Under the pieces are notes generated by a model. That model did not search any database. It was given only the letters and a program-made list of their open reading frames with translations, and had not been told where the DNA came from. Made by a program: the position numbers and the translations under genes. This document shows, piece by piece, positions 5,103 through 5,762 of a stretch of DNA of 5,762 nt. The stretch is from Alphaproteobacteria bacterium (GTDB taxonomy: Bacteria > Pseudomonadota > Alphaproteobacteria > RF32 > UBA3637): the NCBI GenBank assembly GCA_017414845.1, contig JAFQJY010000058.1, positions 1 through 5,762 on the forward strand, in the 5' to 3' direction. Position 1 is the stretch's first letter. Each line of letters begins with the position of its first letter.

Positions 5103-5552
5103 TTACCAGCGCGGAACAGAATCCTGATACTGCCAACGTCCGCCGGGGTAACCTTGCGGTTCTCCTTGATTTGCCATATAGGGTAATTCGTGCGATTTTG
5201 TATAGCCCTCTTTCTCAGCCTGATAAATACAGGATACGTTACTGAGCGGGCACCGAATAACCGTTCCTTTTACGGGATGTTGCATGACAATAAAGGCCGG
5301 TTCTGCCGGATTATCTCCACTCGGTTGTAAGACAGGCTGATATACCGGCAACTGTTCCATTGTCCCGCCCTCTTGATAACAGCCCCAACTGTACGGACAA
5401 CCCTCTGTCGTTGTGTAGGGCTTTTCCAAATTATATGTACTTTGCGGTGTTTTATACATTACATCCGGATAAGAAGCCTCTCTGTAACGACGCTCTTGAA
5501 TATAACATCCGGAAAGAAAACACAAACCTACTAAAAACAGAGCCTTTTTCAT
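5103..5552 (-). CDS. Small four-cysteine lipoprotein of unknown family
   Basis: 149 residues. M-K-K then a hydrophobic core and L-S-G-C at 13-16 form a clear lipobox, so the mature protein starts at lipidated Cys16. Tyr at +2 does not match the inner-membrane retention signal. The mature chain is rich in Tyr, Pro, Gln and Gly and has four more cysteines, in two short loops: C52-x5-C58 (G-C-P-Y-S-W-G-C) and C101-x6-C108 (R-C-P-L-S-N-V-S-C). Two local disulfides in the periplasm are likely by inference. No catalytic motif or known domain is recognised. AAGGA at 5560-5564 with 7 nt spacing supports the start. It lies between grpE and yifB on the same strand, 24 nt before yifB, which it probably shares a transcript with. 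Confidence 0.8.
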   Translation of the reverse strand: MKKALFLVGLCFLSGCYIQERRYREASYPDVMYKTPQSTYNLEKPYTTTEGCPYSWGCYQEGGTMEQLPVYQPVLQPSGDNPAEPAFIVMQHPVKGTVIRCPLSNVSCIYQAEKEGYTKSHELPYMANQGEPQGYPGGRWQYQDSVPRW

Positions 5553-5587
5553 GGAACAATCCTTTCTTTAAAATCAGTTATGAAGAA

Positions 5588-5593
5588 AGTATA
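5588..5593 (-). promoter_or_regulatory. Possible -10 box before the lipoprotein-yifB pair
   Basis: TATACT on the minus strand, 35 nt upstream of the lipoprotein ATG, is one mismatch from consensus. No good -35 is seen 16-18 nt further upstream (T-rich only). If it is not used, the lipoprotein and yifB depend on read-through from grpE. Confidence 0.3.
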
Positions 5594-5623
5594 TCCTACT
5601 TAAAACAAAAAGAAAAGTTTTTT

Positions 5624-5762
5624 TTAAGCCTCGGGCTTAGAAACGACAACCATCGCCTCACGCAAAACTCTGTCCCCACCGATAAGATAGCCCTTTTGCC
5701 AAACTTGGACTACCGTTCCTGCCGACTTTTCGGCATCAGGTATTTCCTGAATAACCTGTTCA
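5624..5762 (-). CDS. grpE: GrpE, C-terminal fragment (runs off the right edge)
   Basis: The last 45 residues of GrpE, the nucleotide exchange factor that releases ADP from the chaperone DnaK in the cytoplasm. The fragment shows the conserved C-terminal beta-domain pattern: P-D-A-E, then G-T-V-V-Q-V-W-Q-K-G-Y-L-I-G-G-D-R-V-L-R-E-A-M-V-V-V-S-K-P, ending K-P-E-A and a TAA at 5624-5626. In typical GrpE this segment is G-T-V-x-x-V-x-x-x-G-Y-x-x-x-x-R-x-x-R-x-A-x-V-x-V, so nothing essential is changed. The N-terminal coiled coil and start lie outside the window. The gap to the next gene on the same strand is 71 nt. Confidence 0.93.
   Translation of the reverse strand, partial: EQVIQEIPDAEKSAGTVVQVWQKGYLIGGDRVLREAMVVVSKPEA
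5625..5639 (-). terminator. Hairpin overlapping the grpE stop codon, weak terminator at best
   Basis: TAAGCC and GGCTTA form a perfect 6-bp stem with a 3-nt loop at the very end of grpE. On the minus strand it is followed first by an A-run and only then by TTTTCTTTTTG. An alternative AT-only stem, CTTAAAA (5599-5605) with TTTTAAG (5622-5628), competes with it. Neither is a canonical terminator, so read-through into the lipoprotein gene is plausible. Confidence 0.3.

Overview
The window looks like chromosomal DNA from an AT-rich alphaproteobacterium. The best evidence is the Mg-chelatase-like ATPase YifB/ComM, whose N-terminus reads like alphaproteobacterial versions, followed by the GrpE C-terminus and the secreted zincin, which resembles proteins I associate with host-associated Alphaproteobacteria. 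The exact lineage is inference; a gut-type or uncultured order is plausible but not shown.

Left part (1-1208): a minus-strand lipoprotein gene runs off the left edge. It has a clear promoter and a leader of about 110 nt with two hairpins. Next comes a decayed IS30-family insertion. It has three direct copies and one inverted copy of a 19-bp end-like repeat, an internal promoter, a GC-rich hairpin, and a transposase remnant with its helix-turn-helix and part of its zinc-binding region, broken by an in-frame stop. About 490 bp without a convincing protein gene follows. It holds a strong stem-loop and a canonical minus-strand terminator with no visible gene to terminate, so a small RNA is possible.

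Middle (1143-3411): a good promoter drives a two-gene plus-strand operon with a 1-nt gap. The first gene encodes an exported, strongly basic protein with an HETTH zincin motif and a MORN-like C-terminus. The second encodes a cytoplasmic class III (CobB/SIRT5-type) sirtuin that keeps the catalytic core but has lost the Arg of the acyl-selecting Tyr-x-x-Arg motif. The operon meets a minus-strand tRNA-Ser(CGA) at a shared hairpin terminator.

Right part (3419-5762): everything is on the minus strand, in transcription order grpE (C-terminal 45 residues only), a small four-cysteine lipoprotein of unknown family, yifB, then tRNA-Ser. The lipoprotein and yifB are 24 nt apart and probably co-transcribed. 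grpE (chaperone), yifB (branch migration in recombination) and the tRNA are housekeeping functions. The unusual content is the metallopeptidase/sirtuin pair, the lipoproteins and the IS30 relic. I see no clear new defence system or CRISPR array.
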